Positions 42,044 to 50,166 of a stretch of 64,000 nt of DNA are shown piece after piece; position 1 is the first letter of the stretch; each line of letters opens with the position of its first letter. Made by a program: the position numbers and the translations under genes. Below the pieces are notes generated by a model, which made no database searches, was not told the DNA's origin, and saw only the letters and a list, made by a program, of their open reading frames with translations. The stretch is from Gemmatimonadales bacterium (lineage in GTDB: Bacteria > Gemmatimonadota > Gemmatimonadetes > Gemmatimonadales > GWC2-71-9), in the NCBI GenBank assembly GCA_041390145.1, contig JAWKQM010000012.1, forward strand, positions 57,885 through 121,884, read 5' to 3'.

Positions 42044-42819
42044 GGGGAGACCTCCACAGTCAGTCCGTCGTGCGCGGGCGACACGCCTGCCGGAAGCCGT
42101 GCCGCCAGCTCGGCATGTCCCGTCTCGTGCGTCAGGTGGGTCAAGTAGGTCCGCTTCGCCCCGAGCGCGCGGGAGAGCGCCACCGCCTCGTCAATGCTCA
42201 TGTGCGTCGGATGCGGCCGCCACCAGAGGGCGTTCAGGACCAGGACCTCGACACCCTGCAGCGCCGCCTGCTCCACCGTCCCGACCTCCTTCACGTCGGT
42301 CAGGTACGCGAGCGGGCCGAACCGGTACCCGTATACCCGAAGATGGCCGTGCGGGAAGGCCAGCGGGAGGACCGGGATCCCCGCCACGGACGTCGCCACG
42401 CCGGGTTCGAGCGGATGCGGCTCGAGATGCGGCTTGGAGGTTCCCTCGAAGGCGGTGACGCCGGGGTCGAAGATGTAGCGATAGGACGACGCCAGTCGTT
42501 CCAGCGTCTCAGGGGGGCCGTAGATGGGGAGGTGACGCTTGCTCCGGATCGTGAAGATCCGAAGGTCGTCGATCCCGGCGGTGTGGTCGGCATGCTCGTG
42601 GGTGTAGAGCACGGCCGAAAGCGTGGAGACCCCCTGCCCGAGGAGTTGCAGCCGGAGTTCCGGCGGGCTGTCGAGGAGCAGTGTCGTGTCGCCGGACCGG
42701 AGCAGCGCCCCCGTGCGGGTGCGGCGGTCGCGTGGGTCATCGGACCGACAGACAGCACACCCGCAGCCGACCTGCGGCACGCCAAAGGATGTGCCGGTGC
42801 CGAGGAAGGTCAGGCGCAT
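42040..42819 (-). CDS. PhnP-like metallo-beta-lactamase-fold hydrolase
   Basis: 259 aa. FLGTGTSFGVPQVGCGCAVC at the N-terminus with paired Cys (CGCAVC) as in PhnP, metal motif THEHADHTAG, later His in FPHGH, Asp in LTDVKE and THLTHETGH. PhnP is a cyclic ribose phosphodiesterase; relatives include RNase Z-like and lipoate/octanoate-linked hydrolases, so the substrate is open. Coupled to pgi and 4 nt from pyk; it may be a repair or housekeeping enzyme of phosphate sugars. Confidence 0.85.
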   Translation of the reverse strand: MRLTFLGTGTSFGVPQVGCGCAVCRSDDPRDRRTRTGALLRSGDTTLLLDSPPELRLQLLGQGVSTLSAVLYTHEHADHTAGIDDLRIFTIRSKRHLPIYGPPETLERLASSYRYIFDPGVTAFEGTSKPHLEPHPLEPGVATSVAGIPVLPLAFPHGHLRVYGYRFGPLAYLTDVKEVGTVEQAALQGVEVLVLNALWWRPHPTHMSIDEAVALSRALGAKRTYLTHLTHETGHAELAARLPAGVSPAHDGLTVEVSP

Positions 42820-42823
42820 TCCG

Positions 42824-44272
42824 CTACACGGTCTCGATCTTGAGAAGGTTGGTGGTGCCCGGCATGTCGAAGGGCACGCCGGCGGTCACCACGACCCTGT
42901 CGCCCTCTTCCACGAGCCCCTGGTCCAGGAGCGCCGCGCGGGCCACGAGGATCATCGCATCGTAATTAGGGACGCGGTCGACCAGCACGGGCGTCACCCC
43001 CCAGACCATCGCGAGCGCACGATAGGTGTCGGGTTCCGGCGTAACCGCCACGATCGGGACCGAGGGGCGGAACGAGGCCACGGTGCGCGCGGTGAAGCCG
43101 CTCGACGTGAAGCAGGTGATGACGCGGGTGTGGAGCAGTTCCGCGGCGGCACAGACTGCCACGGCGATCGCGTCCTCGGTCCGGGCCTCCCGCGCCTCGA
43201 ACCGGTTGCCCCCTCCGCCGCTTCGCCGCCCCACCGCCAGGTCGAAGGCGGCGCTCCGCCCCGTCCGGTGGCTCTCGACCTCGCGGGCAATTCGATCCAT
43301 CGCCTGCACCGCCTCCAGGGCGTAATCACCCACCGCCGTCTCAGCGGACAGCATGACGGCATCTGTTCCGTCCAGGATGGCATTGGCCACGTCGGACGCC
43401 TCCGCGCGGGTCGGCCGCGGGGCCTTGACCATCGACTCGAGCATCTGGGTGGCGGTGATGACCGGCTTGCCGCGGAGGTTGGCCTCCCGAATGAGGCGCT
43501 TCTGGACCAGGGGCACCTCCTCGAAGGGCAATTCGACGCCGAGGTCGCCCCGGGCCACCATGACGGCGTCGGTGGCATCGAGAATCGACTCCAGGTGCCG
43601 CAGCGCGGTGTCCTTTTCGATCTTGGCCACCAGCTGGATCCGCTTGGGGACCATGGTCCTGAGCTGGTTCAACTCCTCGGCCCGCCGGACGAAGGAGACG
43701 CCGATGTAGTCGACGCCGAGCTCGATGGCATGCGCCACCTCCTCCTGGTCCTTCTCCGTCACCGCGGGCGCGCTGACATCGACGCCCGGAAGGTTCATCC
43801 CCTTGTTGGCCCGCAGCAGCCCGCCATACCGGACCACACCGTCGACCCGGTCCCCCCGGACGCCGGTGACCTCGACCGAGAGGAGACCGTCGTCGAGGAG
43901 GATCTTGGAGCCGGGGTGCATGTCCCGCGCGAGGCCGGCGTAGGTGGTGGGAATTTCGGTCCCCGTCGCAACCCCCTCAGGCGCGAAGGTGACCGAGTGC
44001 CCCTGGGCGAGCTCCAACGGCTCCGCCAGCTGCCCCACCCTGATCCGGGGGCCGTGCAGGTCCACCAGGATGGCGACGGGGCTCTTCCGGCCCTTCCGGA
44101 CCCGCTGCAGATCCCGAATCCACTTTCCCCTCAACTCCGGTGTTCCGTGCGAGGCATTGACCCGGACGACGTTGACCCCGGCATCGAGCAGCTGGACCAT
44201 CCGATCGGGATGGCACCAGGCTGGGCCGAGGGTGGCGACGATCTTGGTCCGGCGGATGGAGGAGGTCGGCAA
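42824..44272 (-). CDS. pyk: Pyruvate kinase
   Basis: 482 aa. RRTKIVATLGPAWC, VNASHGTPE, LDDGLLSVEVTG, the active site MVARGDLGVELPFEEVP, ITATQMLESM, RAEASDVANAILDGTDAVMLSAETAVG and the C-terminal allosteric domain with ITCFTSSGFTARTVASFRP. Converts phosphoenolpyruvate and ADP to pyruvate and ATP. First gene of the pyk-MBL-pgi unit. A -10-like TAGAAT (44317-44312) gives a leader of about 35 nt. The upstream non-coding region is the oriC candidate. Confidence 0.95.
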   Translation of the reverse strand: MPTSSIRRTKIVATLGPAWCHPDRMVQLLDAGVNVVRVNASHGTPELRGKWIRDLQRVRKGRKSPVAILVDLHGPRIRVGQLAEPLELAQGHSVTFAPEGVATGTEIPTTYAGLARDMHPGSKILLDDGLLSVEVTGVRGDRVDGVVRYGGLLRANKGMNLPGVDVSAPAVTEKDQEEVAHAIELGVDYIGVSFVRRAEELNQLRTMVPKRIQLVAKIEKDTALRHLESILDATDAVMVARGDLGVELPFEEVPLVQKRLIREANLRGKPVITATQMLESMVKAPRPTRAEASDVANAILDGTDAVMLSAETAVGDYALEAVQAMDRIAREVESHRTGRSAAFDLAVGRRSGGGGNRFEAREARTEDAIAVAVCAAAELLHTRVITCFTSSGFTARTVASFRPSVPIVAVTPEPDTYRALAMVWGVTPVLVDRVPNYDAMILVARAALLDQGLVEEGDRVVVTAGVPFDMPGTTNLLKIETV

Positions 44273-44342
44273 GAAACGGCTCGGGGTTGGGGTCCGGAGG
44301 GCTGCTGGTGGATTCTAACCGATCGAGGCGGGGTGGGACAGC

Positions 44343-44378
44343 GGGGAGGCAGGGAGGCAGGGAGGCGGGGAGTCAGGG
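44343..44378. repeat. G-quadruplex-capable GGGAGGCA repeats
   Basis: Five runs of three or four G, spaced by AGGC, AGGCA or AGTCA, sit on the plus strand behind the pyk promoter. Four or more G3+ tracts with loops of 4-5 nt meet the usual G4 motif. The unit resembles GGGGAGGC tracts at 12681 and 15255. Confidence 0.65.
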
Positions 44379-44437
44379 CACTCGAGTGAGCCCGGCTCGT
44401 GCCGAGACATCAACCGGCAGGACTTGCCCCCTTCCGG

Positions 44438-44894
44438 TTTTCCACATCCGCCCAGCTGACCGATTTCCGACCATCCCGCGATGGACTCCTCCGGCCTGCC
44501 AGCCCGGCCCTGATATCCCCATTTGGGGATGATGTTCATATATCATATCCACCTTCCAACAGCGGGTTCGGCGGACGCCAGTTGGCGGGTTCGCGGATTA
44601 TCCACGCGGGTGTGGAATGGGTAAACTTTCCCTCAATTCCGGCGTGGAAAGCGTGGAAACCCCGACTTTAGTCATTGCAGGACAAAGCACTAGAGGTGTA
44701 GTTAACTTTCCACTTTAAGTGGAACTCTTAACTTTATTATTAACATCACTTAGAACGTCGGATAATATGTGGAAAATAGACTGGTGACAGTGTCGTTACC
44801 GGGGCGGGAACATGCGTAAATGATGCATAAAGAGGCCCCGGAGCACCTCAATCGTGGTGTCGCCGGGGCCCATCGCATAACGGTCTGTGGAGAA
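44438..44894. other. Candidate replication origin (DnaA-box cluster with AT-rich core)
   Basis: Non-coding. Two exact TTWTNCACA boxes face each other: TTTTCCACA at 44438-44446 (plus) and 44776-44768 (minus). One-mismatch boxes are TTATCCACG at 44598-44606 and TTCTCCACA at 44894-44886. Weaker TCCAC/GTGGA motifs lie at 44545, 44611 and 44708-44724 (palindrome TTCCACTT-T-AAGTGGAA), plus a perfect tandem GCGTGGAAA pair at 44642-44659. An AT-rich core at 44695-44775 carries repeated TTAACTTT and TATTATTAACATCACTTAG, suited to unwinding. dnaA is not in the window and gene direction does not flip here, so the call rests on the boxes. Confidence 0.55.
44834..44870 (-). terminator. Terminator-like hairpin after the DUF1905-like gene
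   Basis: GGCCCCGG (44834-44841) pairs with CCGGGGCC (44863-44870), with an inner CACC/GGTG stem. Read on the minus strand it is followed by TCTTTAT. It lies about 30 nt past the stop of the DUF1905-like gene and inside the origin candidate, where it would keep transcription out of the AT-rich core. Confidence 0.65.
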
Positions 44895-44901
44895 CCGAAA
44901 T

Positions 44902-45153
44902 TCAGTCCAGCAGTTCCAGGTCCAGCTCCTGACCTGCGCGAAGGCCGAGCTCCTTCACGATACGTTCGGGGAGGGTCACCCCTGCCCCGCTGCTGAAGCT
45001 CCAGCCACGGGTCTTGAAGCGCTTCCCACCGACCTTCACGGTCACGGGAACGCTCTTCCCCAAGGGAAGACTGCCGGCCGGGAGGAAGACCTTGGCGTAG
45101 GTGCTGGCGCCGTACCGTTCGAGGACGATCCGCTGGTGGACGAGGGTGGACAT
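44902..45153 (-). CDS. Small DUF1905/AbrB-like protein
   Basis: 83 aa. A double-psi/swapped-hairpin look: TYAKVFLPAGSLPLGKSVPVTVKVGGKRFKTR followed by GVTLPERIVKELGLRAGQELDLELLD. The first half matches DUF1905 (VPVTVxxGGxxxxTR), the last 25 residues match the AbrB-type hairpin (LPxxIxxxLGLxxGxxLxLEL). A good AGGGAG lies upstream of the ATG. It may bind DNA as an AbrB-type dimer or a small ligand. The longer in-frame reading upstream has no start signal and runs into another gene's antisense. Confidence 0.65.
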   Translation of the reverse strand: MSTLVHQRIVLERYGASTYAKVFLPAGSLPLGKSVPVTVKVGGKRFKTRGWSFSSGAGVTLPERIVKELGLRAGQELDLELLD

Positions 45154-45214
45154 GGCTGCTCCCTGCGGGGGAGGGGCTAACCTACCCCCCTTCCCGCGGA
45201 GCGCCAGAGGGAGG

Positions 45215-46039
45215 CTAGCGGTAGAACTCGATCCGGGCTTCCCCGCCCCACTGCATCGGCCCGAACATCCGGATCGGGGACCCCTTGAGGGCCTTGGCCA
45301 GGTCGTCCTTGCCCTCCACATGGAACACCCCGGGGAGGGTGCGGGTCCATCGCGGGGAGGTGTGGACCGTCGCATTCCAATTGATGGTCCGCCTGCCCTC
45401 AAACATCTGGGAAGTGGACCCCGCTTCGGTGTCGGCGGTCGAGTCCCGACCAACCATCTCCCCGGTCCAGGAAATGGCAGTCTTCCCGATACTCACCGAG
45501 TAGCTCTGGCGGCTGGTCTCGGGGACGGGCACGAACTTCCGTTTGAACACCTTGACCGGGATGAACGCCGCCTGAGTCTTCTTCTGCACCCGCCAGTCGT
45601 TGGTCCAGTAGCCGGCCACAAACCAGCGGTCGAAGGTCGGCGCACTTCCGGCGCGGGTGGCGGCGATGCCCCAATACCCCACTGCCTCCTGCATCCCCAT
45701 CTTGTTGGTGGGGGAATAGAGGGCGTCCCCGGAGGTCATGGCGGGCGCCTCAATGATGCAGAACTGTGCCGGAATCATGGCACTCTTGGCGGAATCGCCC
45801 TCCACTTCGCGGCTCAGCGCCGGAGAGAGCGGCGTGAAGCTGCTGGCGGGAATGACCTGGAAGCCGGCCGCGAGCTGCTTCTCGGCCGCCTCCCTGTCCA
45901 TGAGGAAGTCGACGCAGGCCGAGAAGCTGACGTCCCGGAACGCCCAAACGTACCCGCTCCCGGCGGCATCCTGGGCGGGGGCGGATGTCGCCAGAGCGCC
46001 CAGAAGGCCCAGAGCCGGCAGTATCCGTCGTGGGGTCAC
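45215..46039 (-). CDS. Secreted protein of unknown function
   Basis: 274 aa. Signal peptide 1-22 (ending SAPA|QDA). The mature protein has few Cys (two), an aromatic-rich centre (FDRWFVAGYWTNDWRVQKK), and long strands such as YSVSIGKTAISWTGEMVG and RRTINWNATVHTSPRW. No domain recognised. The ATG overlaps the peroxiredoxin stop by 4 nt, so it is made together with an exported peroxiredoxin and a TlpA-like protein; a role in envelope redox or stress is only inferred from that. Confidence 0.6.
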   Translation of the reverse strand: MTPRRILPALGLLGALATSAPAQDAAGSGYVWAFRDVSFSACVDFLMDREAAEKQLAAGFQVIPASSFTPLSPALSREVEGDSAKSAMIPAQFCIIEAPAMTSGDALYSPTNKMGMQEAVGYWGIAATRAGSAPTFDRWFVAGYWTNDWRVQKKTQAAFIPVKVFKRKFVPVPETSRQSYSVSIGKTAISWTGEMVGRDSTADTEAGSTSQMFEGRRTINWNATVHTSPRWTRTLPGVFHVEGKDDLAKALKGSPIRMFGPMQWGGEARIEFYR

Positions 46040-46623
46040 GACTTCCCTCCGGCGTTGGCGATCGCCTGCTGGAGGCGATCGTAGCCCTTCGGGTCGGTGG
46101 CGTTGAACTGCATTTCCCGCCAGGCCACCTTCCCGTCCTTCCCGATGACATACACGACCCGGCGCATCTGGGCCCCGGAGCCCTTGGCCCCATACTTGGC
46201 CGCGACCCGCTGCCTGGGATCGGAGAGAAGCTTGAACGGCAGCCCGAGGCTCTGGGCGAAGCGGACATGGGTCTCGAGACTGTCGATGCTGATCCCCACC
46301 ACCACCGCCCCCGCAAACAGCACGTCGTACTTGTCGGCAAAGGTCCGCATCTCCGCCGTGCAGCCGGAGGTGAAGTCCTGGGGGTAGAAGGCGAGCACCA
46401 CCACCTGCCCCTTGAGCGCCGCCAGCGAGAAGGGATCCTCCGACGAGCCGATACCGTTCTTGTCGGCCCAGGGGAGCGTGAAGTCCACCGCCTTCATACC
46501 GGGTTCAGGGCCGGTGACGAGGATGGCCGTGGCGGGCCCCAGTGTGGCGGCGGACGAGTCTTGCGCGGCAATTGGGCCGACGGCCAGGGCGAGGATCACG
46601 AGCGAACCGAATAGAGACTTCAT
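46036..46623 (-). CDS. Exported AhpC/TSA (BCP-like) peroxiredoxin
   Basis: 195 aa with a signal peptide (1-20, IAA|QDS), so periplasmic, unlike cytoplasmic Bcp. Peroxidatic Cys88 in FYPQDFTSGCTAEM, GISIDSLETHVRFA and LPFKLLSDPRQRVAAKYG follow the atypical 2-Cys/1-Cys BCP pattern; no second Cys is conserved in the usual place, so it probably acts as a 1-Cys enzyme. The TlpA-like protein encoded 18 nt upstream could be the reductant. Confidence 0.9.
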   Translation of the reverse strand: MKSLFGSLVILALAVGPIAAQDSSAATLGPATAILVTGPEPGMKAVDFTLPWADKNGIGSSEDPFSLAALKGQVVVLAFYPQDFTSGCTAEMRTFADKYDVLFAGAVVVGISIDSLETHVRFAQSLGLPFKLLSDPRQRVAAKYGAKGSGAQMRRVVYVIGKDGKVAWREMQFNATDPKGYDRLQQAIANAGGKS

Positions 46624-46641
46624 GGATGGACCTCGATCGAG

Positions 46642-47142
46642 TTACTTGGCAGTGGCTCGGCGGAGGGCGGCCCCGAAGGACTGCTTCCCGCCAACCCCAG
46701 TATAGACAATGCGGCCGGCGCGGTCGATGATGACCACGTAGGACGTTTCCGCGACATCGTAGGCACGCTGGCTTGCCCCCTGGTCGTCGTAGAGAACCAG
46801 CCACGGCGGGTTGTGGCGCGCCACCCAGGCACGCACTGAATCGCGGGGGTCGCCGACGGTAATGTTGACGCCGATGAACTGGACCTCCCCGCCATAGGCC
46901 GCCTTGGCGGCCTCGACCGCCGGCTCCAGCGCAGCGCACGAGGTGCACCAGGTCGCCCAGAACTGCAGGAAGACCGGCTCCTTGCCGATCCACTGGCCGA
47001 GGTCGACCGGCCGCCCGTCCAGATCGTGGACAGAGAGTACCGGCGCGGCGTCGCCGACCCCGGGGGTCTGGGCCGCGAGTCCCGGGCTCGCGGTCAGCGC
47101 GAACACCAGGGCCAGGAGGGCCAGCCCTTCCCTGCCCCGCAT
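46642..47142 (-). CDS. TlpA-like periplasmic thioredoxin
   Basis: 166 aa. Signal peptide 1-24 (LAA|QTP), thioredoxin fold with active site WCTSC (C66, C69) after FLQFWAT, and YVVIIDRAGRIVYTGVG near the C-terminus. The Thr-Ser dipeptide between the Cys is unlike WCGPC or WCPPC and should shift redox potential. It likely reduces a disulfide or peroxiredoxin outside the cytoplasm. Directly adjoins ispG (0 nt gap). Confidence 0.88.
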   Translation of the reverse strand: MRGREGLALLALVFALTASPGLAAQTPGVGDAAPVLSVHDLDGRPVDLGQWIGKEPVFLQFWATWCTSCAALEPAVEAAKAAYGGEVQFIGVNITVGDPRDSVRAWVARHNPPWLVLYDDQGASQRAYDVAETSYVVIIDRAGRIVYTGVGGKQSFGAALRRATAK

Positions 47143-48372
47143 CTAGCGGGCGACCGGTTCGGCGGGAGCGTACCGCTGCTCGACGTACTCCTCCAGCAGC
47201 GCCAGGAACTCGGGCACGATGCGGTCGCCGCTGAGGGTGACGCGCAACTGCCCGTCCACATACACCGGCGCCCGCGGGTCCTCCGCGGTGCCGGGCAGCG
47301 AGATCCCGATGTCGGCGTGCTTGGACTCGCCCGGCCCGTTCACGACGCAGCCCATCACCGCGACCCGCATCGACTCGACGCCGGGGCGCGCCTCGCGCCA
47401 GACCGGCATCTGGGCGCGGAGATAGCGCTCGATGTCCTGCGCCATCGACTGGAAAAAGGTGCTGGTGGTGCGCCCGCATCCCGGGCAGCTGGTGACCTGC
47501 GGCGTGAAGCTGCGGAGGTCGAGCGACTGGAGGATCTGCTGCGCCACCTGCACCTCTTCGGTGCGGTCGCCGCCAGGGGCGGGGGTGAGAGACACGCGGA
47601 TGGTGTCGCCGATTCCCTCCTGCAGGAGGATGGCGAGTCCGGCGGTGCTGGCCACGATCCCCTTGGTGCCGAGGCCGGCTTCGGTCAGGCCAAGGTGCAG
47701 CGGGTAATCGCCCCGCTCGGCCAGGAGTCGGTAGACGTCCACCAGGTCCTGCACCGCCGACACCTTGGCGGAGAGGATGATCCGGTCGTGGGCCATTCCC
47801 GTCGCCTCGGCGAGCGCCGCCGATCGAACGGCGCTTTCCACCATGGCGTCGAGCGTGACCGCCCGCGCCTCGCGCGGCACCGCCAGCCGGTGATTGGCAT
47901 CCATCAATTCCGTCAGCAGCGCCTGGTCGAGCGAGCCCCAGTTGACCCCGATCCGCACAGGGCGGTCGTGCCGGAGGGCGACCTCGATGATGGCGCGGAA
48001 GTGTTCGTCGCGGCGCTTCCCCCCGACGTTGCCCGGGTTGATGCGGTACTTGGCAAGCGCGGCAGCGCAGGCAGGGTACTTGGTGAGGAGAATGTGCCCG
48101 TTGTAATGGAAATCGCCGATGACCGGCACGGCGACACCGATCCGGTCGAGCCCCTCGACAATCTCCGGGACCGCGCGCGCCGCCTCCTCGGTGTTGACCG
48201 TCACCCGCACCAGCTCGCTGCCCGCCCGGGCGAGGGCGGCCACTTGCCGCACCGTCCCGACGACGTCGGCGGTGTCGGTATTGGTCATCGACTGGACGAC
48301 AATGGGGTGACAGGAGCCGACACTGACTGACCCGATGCGGGTCGTGACGGTCTGGCGGCGGGTGGGAGGCAT
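47143..48372 (-). CDS. ispG: 4-hydroxy-3-methylbut-2-en-1-yl diphosphate synthase IspG
   Basis: 409 aa. SVGSCHPIVVQSMTNTDT at the N-terminus, a TIM barrel with PVIGDFHYNGHILL and YRINPGNVGGKRRDEHF, and the [4Fe-4S] ligands in SCPGCGRTT and VMGCVVNGPGE. Catalyses the penultimate step of the MEP isoprenoid pathway. The ATG is 7 nt after a TATATT hexamer without a Shine-Dalgarno; longer in-frame readings lack homology. First gene of the ispG-TlpA-peroxiredoxin-unknown unit. Confidence 0.95.
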   Translation of the reverse strand: MPPTRRQTVTTRIGSVSVGSCHPIVVQSMTNTDTADVVGTVRQVAALARAGSELVRVTVNTEEAARAVPEIVEGLDRIGVAVPVIGDFHYNGHILLTKYPACAAALAKYRINPGNVGGKRRDEHFRAIIEVALRHDRPVRIGVNWGSLDQALLTELMDANHRLAVPREARAVTLDAMVESAVRSAALAEATGMAHDRIILSAKVSAVQDLVDVYRLLAERGDYPLHLGLTEAGLGTKGIVASTAGLAILLQEGIGDTIRVSLTPAPGGDRTEEVQVAQQILQSLDLRSFTPQVTSCPGCGRTTSTFFQSMAQDIERYLRAQMPVWREARPGVESMRVAVMGCVVNGPGESKHADIGISLPGTAEDPRAPVYVDGQLRVTLSGDRIVPEFLALLEEYVEQRYAPAEPVAR

Positions 48373-48385
48373 GGGGGCAAATATA
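48373..48385 (-). promoter_or_regulatory. Candidate leaderless promoter of ispG
   Basis: On the minus strand TATATT (48385-48380) is followed by TGCCCCC and the ATG. The hexamer stands in a short AT-rich island between two GC-rich genes; no ribosome-binding site is visible. Confidence 0.5.
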
Positions 48386-48436
48386 AATGGAAGCGGAAGC
48401 AGAAAGGGACTTGGCTCTTTCTCCTTCCTCCGCCGG

Positions 48437-49312
48437 TCAGCTTCTGTCAAACTCCGCTTCGTCGAGGTCGCGCATCTCCTGCGGATCAAGCCGCAGCTCC
48501 CCGGCGGCCACACTGTCGAGCACATGCGGCACAGTCCGGCCCCCGGGAATGACGATCACGTTGGACGCCTGCTCCAACACCCAGGCCAGCACCACCGCAT
48601 GCGGGGAGACGCCTCGGCGATCCGCGATCGACTTCACCACCGGGTGCCCCGGCAGCTTCTTGTTGAGGCGGCCGCCGCCGACAGGGCTGTAGGCGAGAAA
48701 GCCGATGCCGAGATTTTCGCAGTGCGCCACCACGCCCTCCGTGAGCGCCTCCCGGAAGTACGGGTTCAGGCGGTTCTGCACCGTCACCACCTCGACGTGA
48801 CGCCGCGCGGCGTTGACCTGGTCGACGGAGACGTTCGACAGCCCGATCCAGCGGATCTTCCCGGCCTGCTGGAGCTCCGCGAGCATTCCCACGCTTTCCG
48901 CGAACGGGACCCGCGGGTCGGGGACATGGTACTGGTAGAGGTCGATCCGGTCGACGCCCAGCGCCAGGAGGGATCGGTCGCAGGCGCGCCGGAGGTGCTC
49001 GGGGCGGCCATTGCGATCCCAACTGCCCTGCGGGCGCGTCATCCCCCCCTTGGTGGCCACGATCACCTCGTCGCGCGGCCCGTTCCATTCCCGGAGCGCC
49101 CTGGCCATCAGGCGCTCATTGTGCCCGAGGTCCTCGTCGGAGAGACAGTAGACATCGGCGGTATCGAGGAGCCGGACCCCGGCATCGAGGGCGGCGTGGA
49201 TGACGCGGACACCCTCGGACTCATCGGGACGGCCGGCGGTAGAAAGCGGCATGCCCCCGAAACCAACCGGGGGCACGCGTGGAGCGCCGGGACCCAGAGG
49301 GCGCTCGATCAC
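48437..49312 (-). CDS. Aldo/keto reductase
   Basis: 291 aa, GTG start overlapping the stop of the upstream 87-aa gene. Catalytic tetrad D50, Y55, K88 and H129 (LLDTADVY, ATKGG, LYQYHVPD) and NADPH site IPGGRT near 250. The PPVGFGGMPLS start and the internal order place it with the YajO/general stress group. Cytosolic; substrate not inferable. A 64-bp spacer separates its stop from the ispG start. Confidence 0.9.
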   Translation of the reverse strand: MIERPLGPGAPRVPPVGFGGMPLSTAGRPDESEGVRVIHAALDAGVRLLDTADVYCLSDEDLGHNERLMARALREWNGPRDEVIVATKGGMTRPQGSWDRNGRPEHLRRACDRSLLALGVDRIDLYQYHVPDPRVPFAESVGMLAELQQAGKIRWIGLSNVSVDQVNAARRHVEVVTVQNRLNPYFREALTEGVVAHCENLGIGFLAYSPVGGGRLNKKLPGHPVVKSIADRRGVSPHAVVLAWVLEQASNVIVIPGGRTVPHVLDSVAAGELRLDPQEMRDLDEAEFDRS

Positions 49313-49572
49313 ACCAGCCCAAGCTTCTTGGTCAGCCGATAATGTTCTTCGGGGCGGAGGGTGCCGTCGGTGGCGAGGGGAGCCAGCGCCTGGAGGATGT
49401 CGGCGCGCGACGCGTCGATCCGGCGATCGCGGAGCTCCCCGATCATGCGCGCAAAGCGCGCCTCGAACTGGTCGGCATTCATTTCACCCTTGGCCCGCAT
49501 GTCGCTGATGTTGTGGAGTTCCTCGAGCAGGCGTTCCACGGTGATGGGCGTGAGTTGGGGGGTCTCGGACAT
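49309..49572 (-). CDS. Small helical protein of unknown function
   Basis: 87 aa, two helices: TVERLLEELHNISDMRAKGEMNADQFEARFARMIGELRDRR and DILQALAPLATDGTLRPEEHYRLTKKLGLV. The first has the G-x-[IM]-xxxEFExxKxx look of SHOCT-like oligomerisation hairpins but is not a clear match. Coupled to the aldo/keto reductase by a 4-nt overlap. A TATATT near 49621 may be its -10, giving a leader of about 40 nt. Confidence 0.55.
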   Translation of the reverse strand: MSETPQLTPITVERLLEELHNISDMRAKGEMNADQFEARFARMIGELRDRRIDASRADILQALAPLATDGTLRPEEHYRLTKKLGLV

Positions 49573-49626
49573 CGTGTCGACCTCGATGAAGCGGAGTGAA
49601 CAATCGATCCTTGGCAGTGCAATATA

Positions 49627-49647
49627 GCGGCGCCCACACGGCGCCGC
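49627..49647 (-). terminator. Hairpin after the 91-aa gene
   Basis: GCGGCGCC-CACAC-GGCGCCGC, a perfect 8-bp stem, 10 bp past the stop of the 91-aa gene on the minus strand. It is followed by TATATTGC rather than a U-run, so termination efficiency is doubtful. Confidence 0.5.
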
Positions 49648-49656
49648 CCCGTCGGG

Positions 49657-49932
49657 TCAGCCAGTCGCCTCCCGGCGCGGCTCCACCGAGGCGGCGTCGT
49701 AGGCGCGGGTGCGAAGCGGCGAGGCGCCCCCCCGCGTCCATCCGCCCCGAAACTCGAAATGCTCCTCCGGCAGCAGCCGGTCGCCGAGCGGAATGGTGCC
49801 CGCCAGTTCCAGATGCCAGAAGAGCATGCGGGCCCCGACCTCGGCGGCCGGCATCCATTCCCCCGGCTTGAGCGGCGGGTAGTGTTCCGCGAATTCGACG
49901 CGGAGCCTGGCCATTCGGATTTCCATGTCCAT
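49657..49932 (-). CDS. Small protein of unknown function
   Basis: 91 aa from the first of three nearby Met codons (MDMEIRM); the exact start is uncertain. VEFAEHYPPLKPGEWMPAAEVGARMLFWHLE, then LPEEHFEFRGGWTRGG. No signal peptide or membrane segment, no family recognised. Codon use looks normal for the window. A -10-like TATTTT near 49980 suggests a leader of about 45 nt. Confidence 0.45.
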   Translation of the reverse strand: MDMEIRMARLRVEFAEHYPPLKPGEWMPAAEVGARMLFWHLELAGTIPLGDRLLPEEHFEFRGGWTRGGASPLRTRAYDAASVEPRREATG

Positions 49933-50166
49933 AGGTACGGTCAACCCCACCGCGAGAGAATGGCACCTGCCACTGCAAAATACACACACTGGTACGGCGC
50001 GTCGATCAACCGGGCGCCCATCGCTGGTCCACCGCGGACCGCCTCGCCCCAGGCACGGTCAGGAGCCGCCGGGGGCTGACGACCGGAGTCAAATGGGTCC
50101 ACACGCGTGCACAGGGGGTATGAGAGGAATCTGCGCCCTTCGGCGGCAATGTCAAATCGGGAGCCG

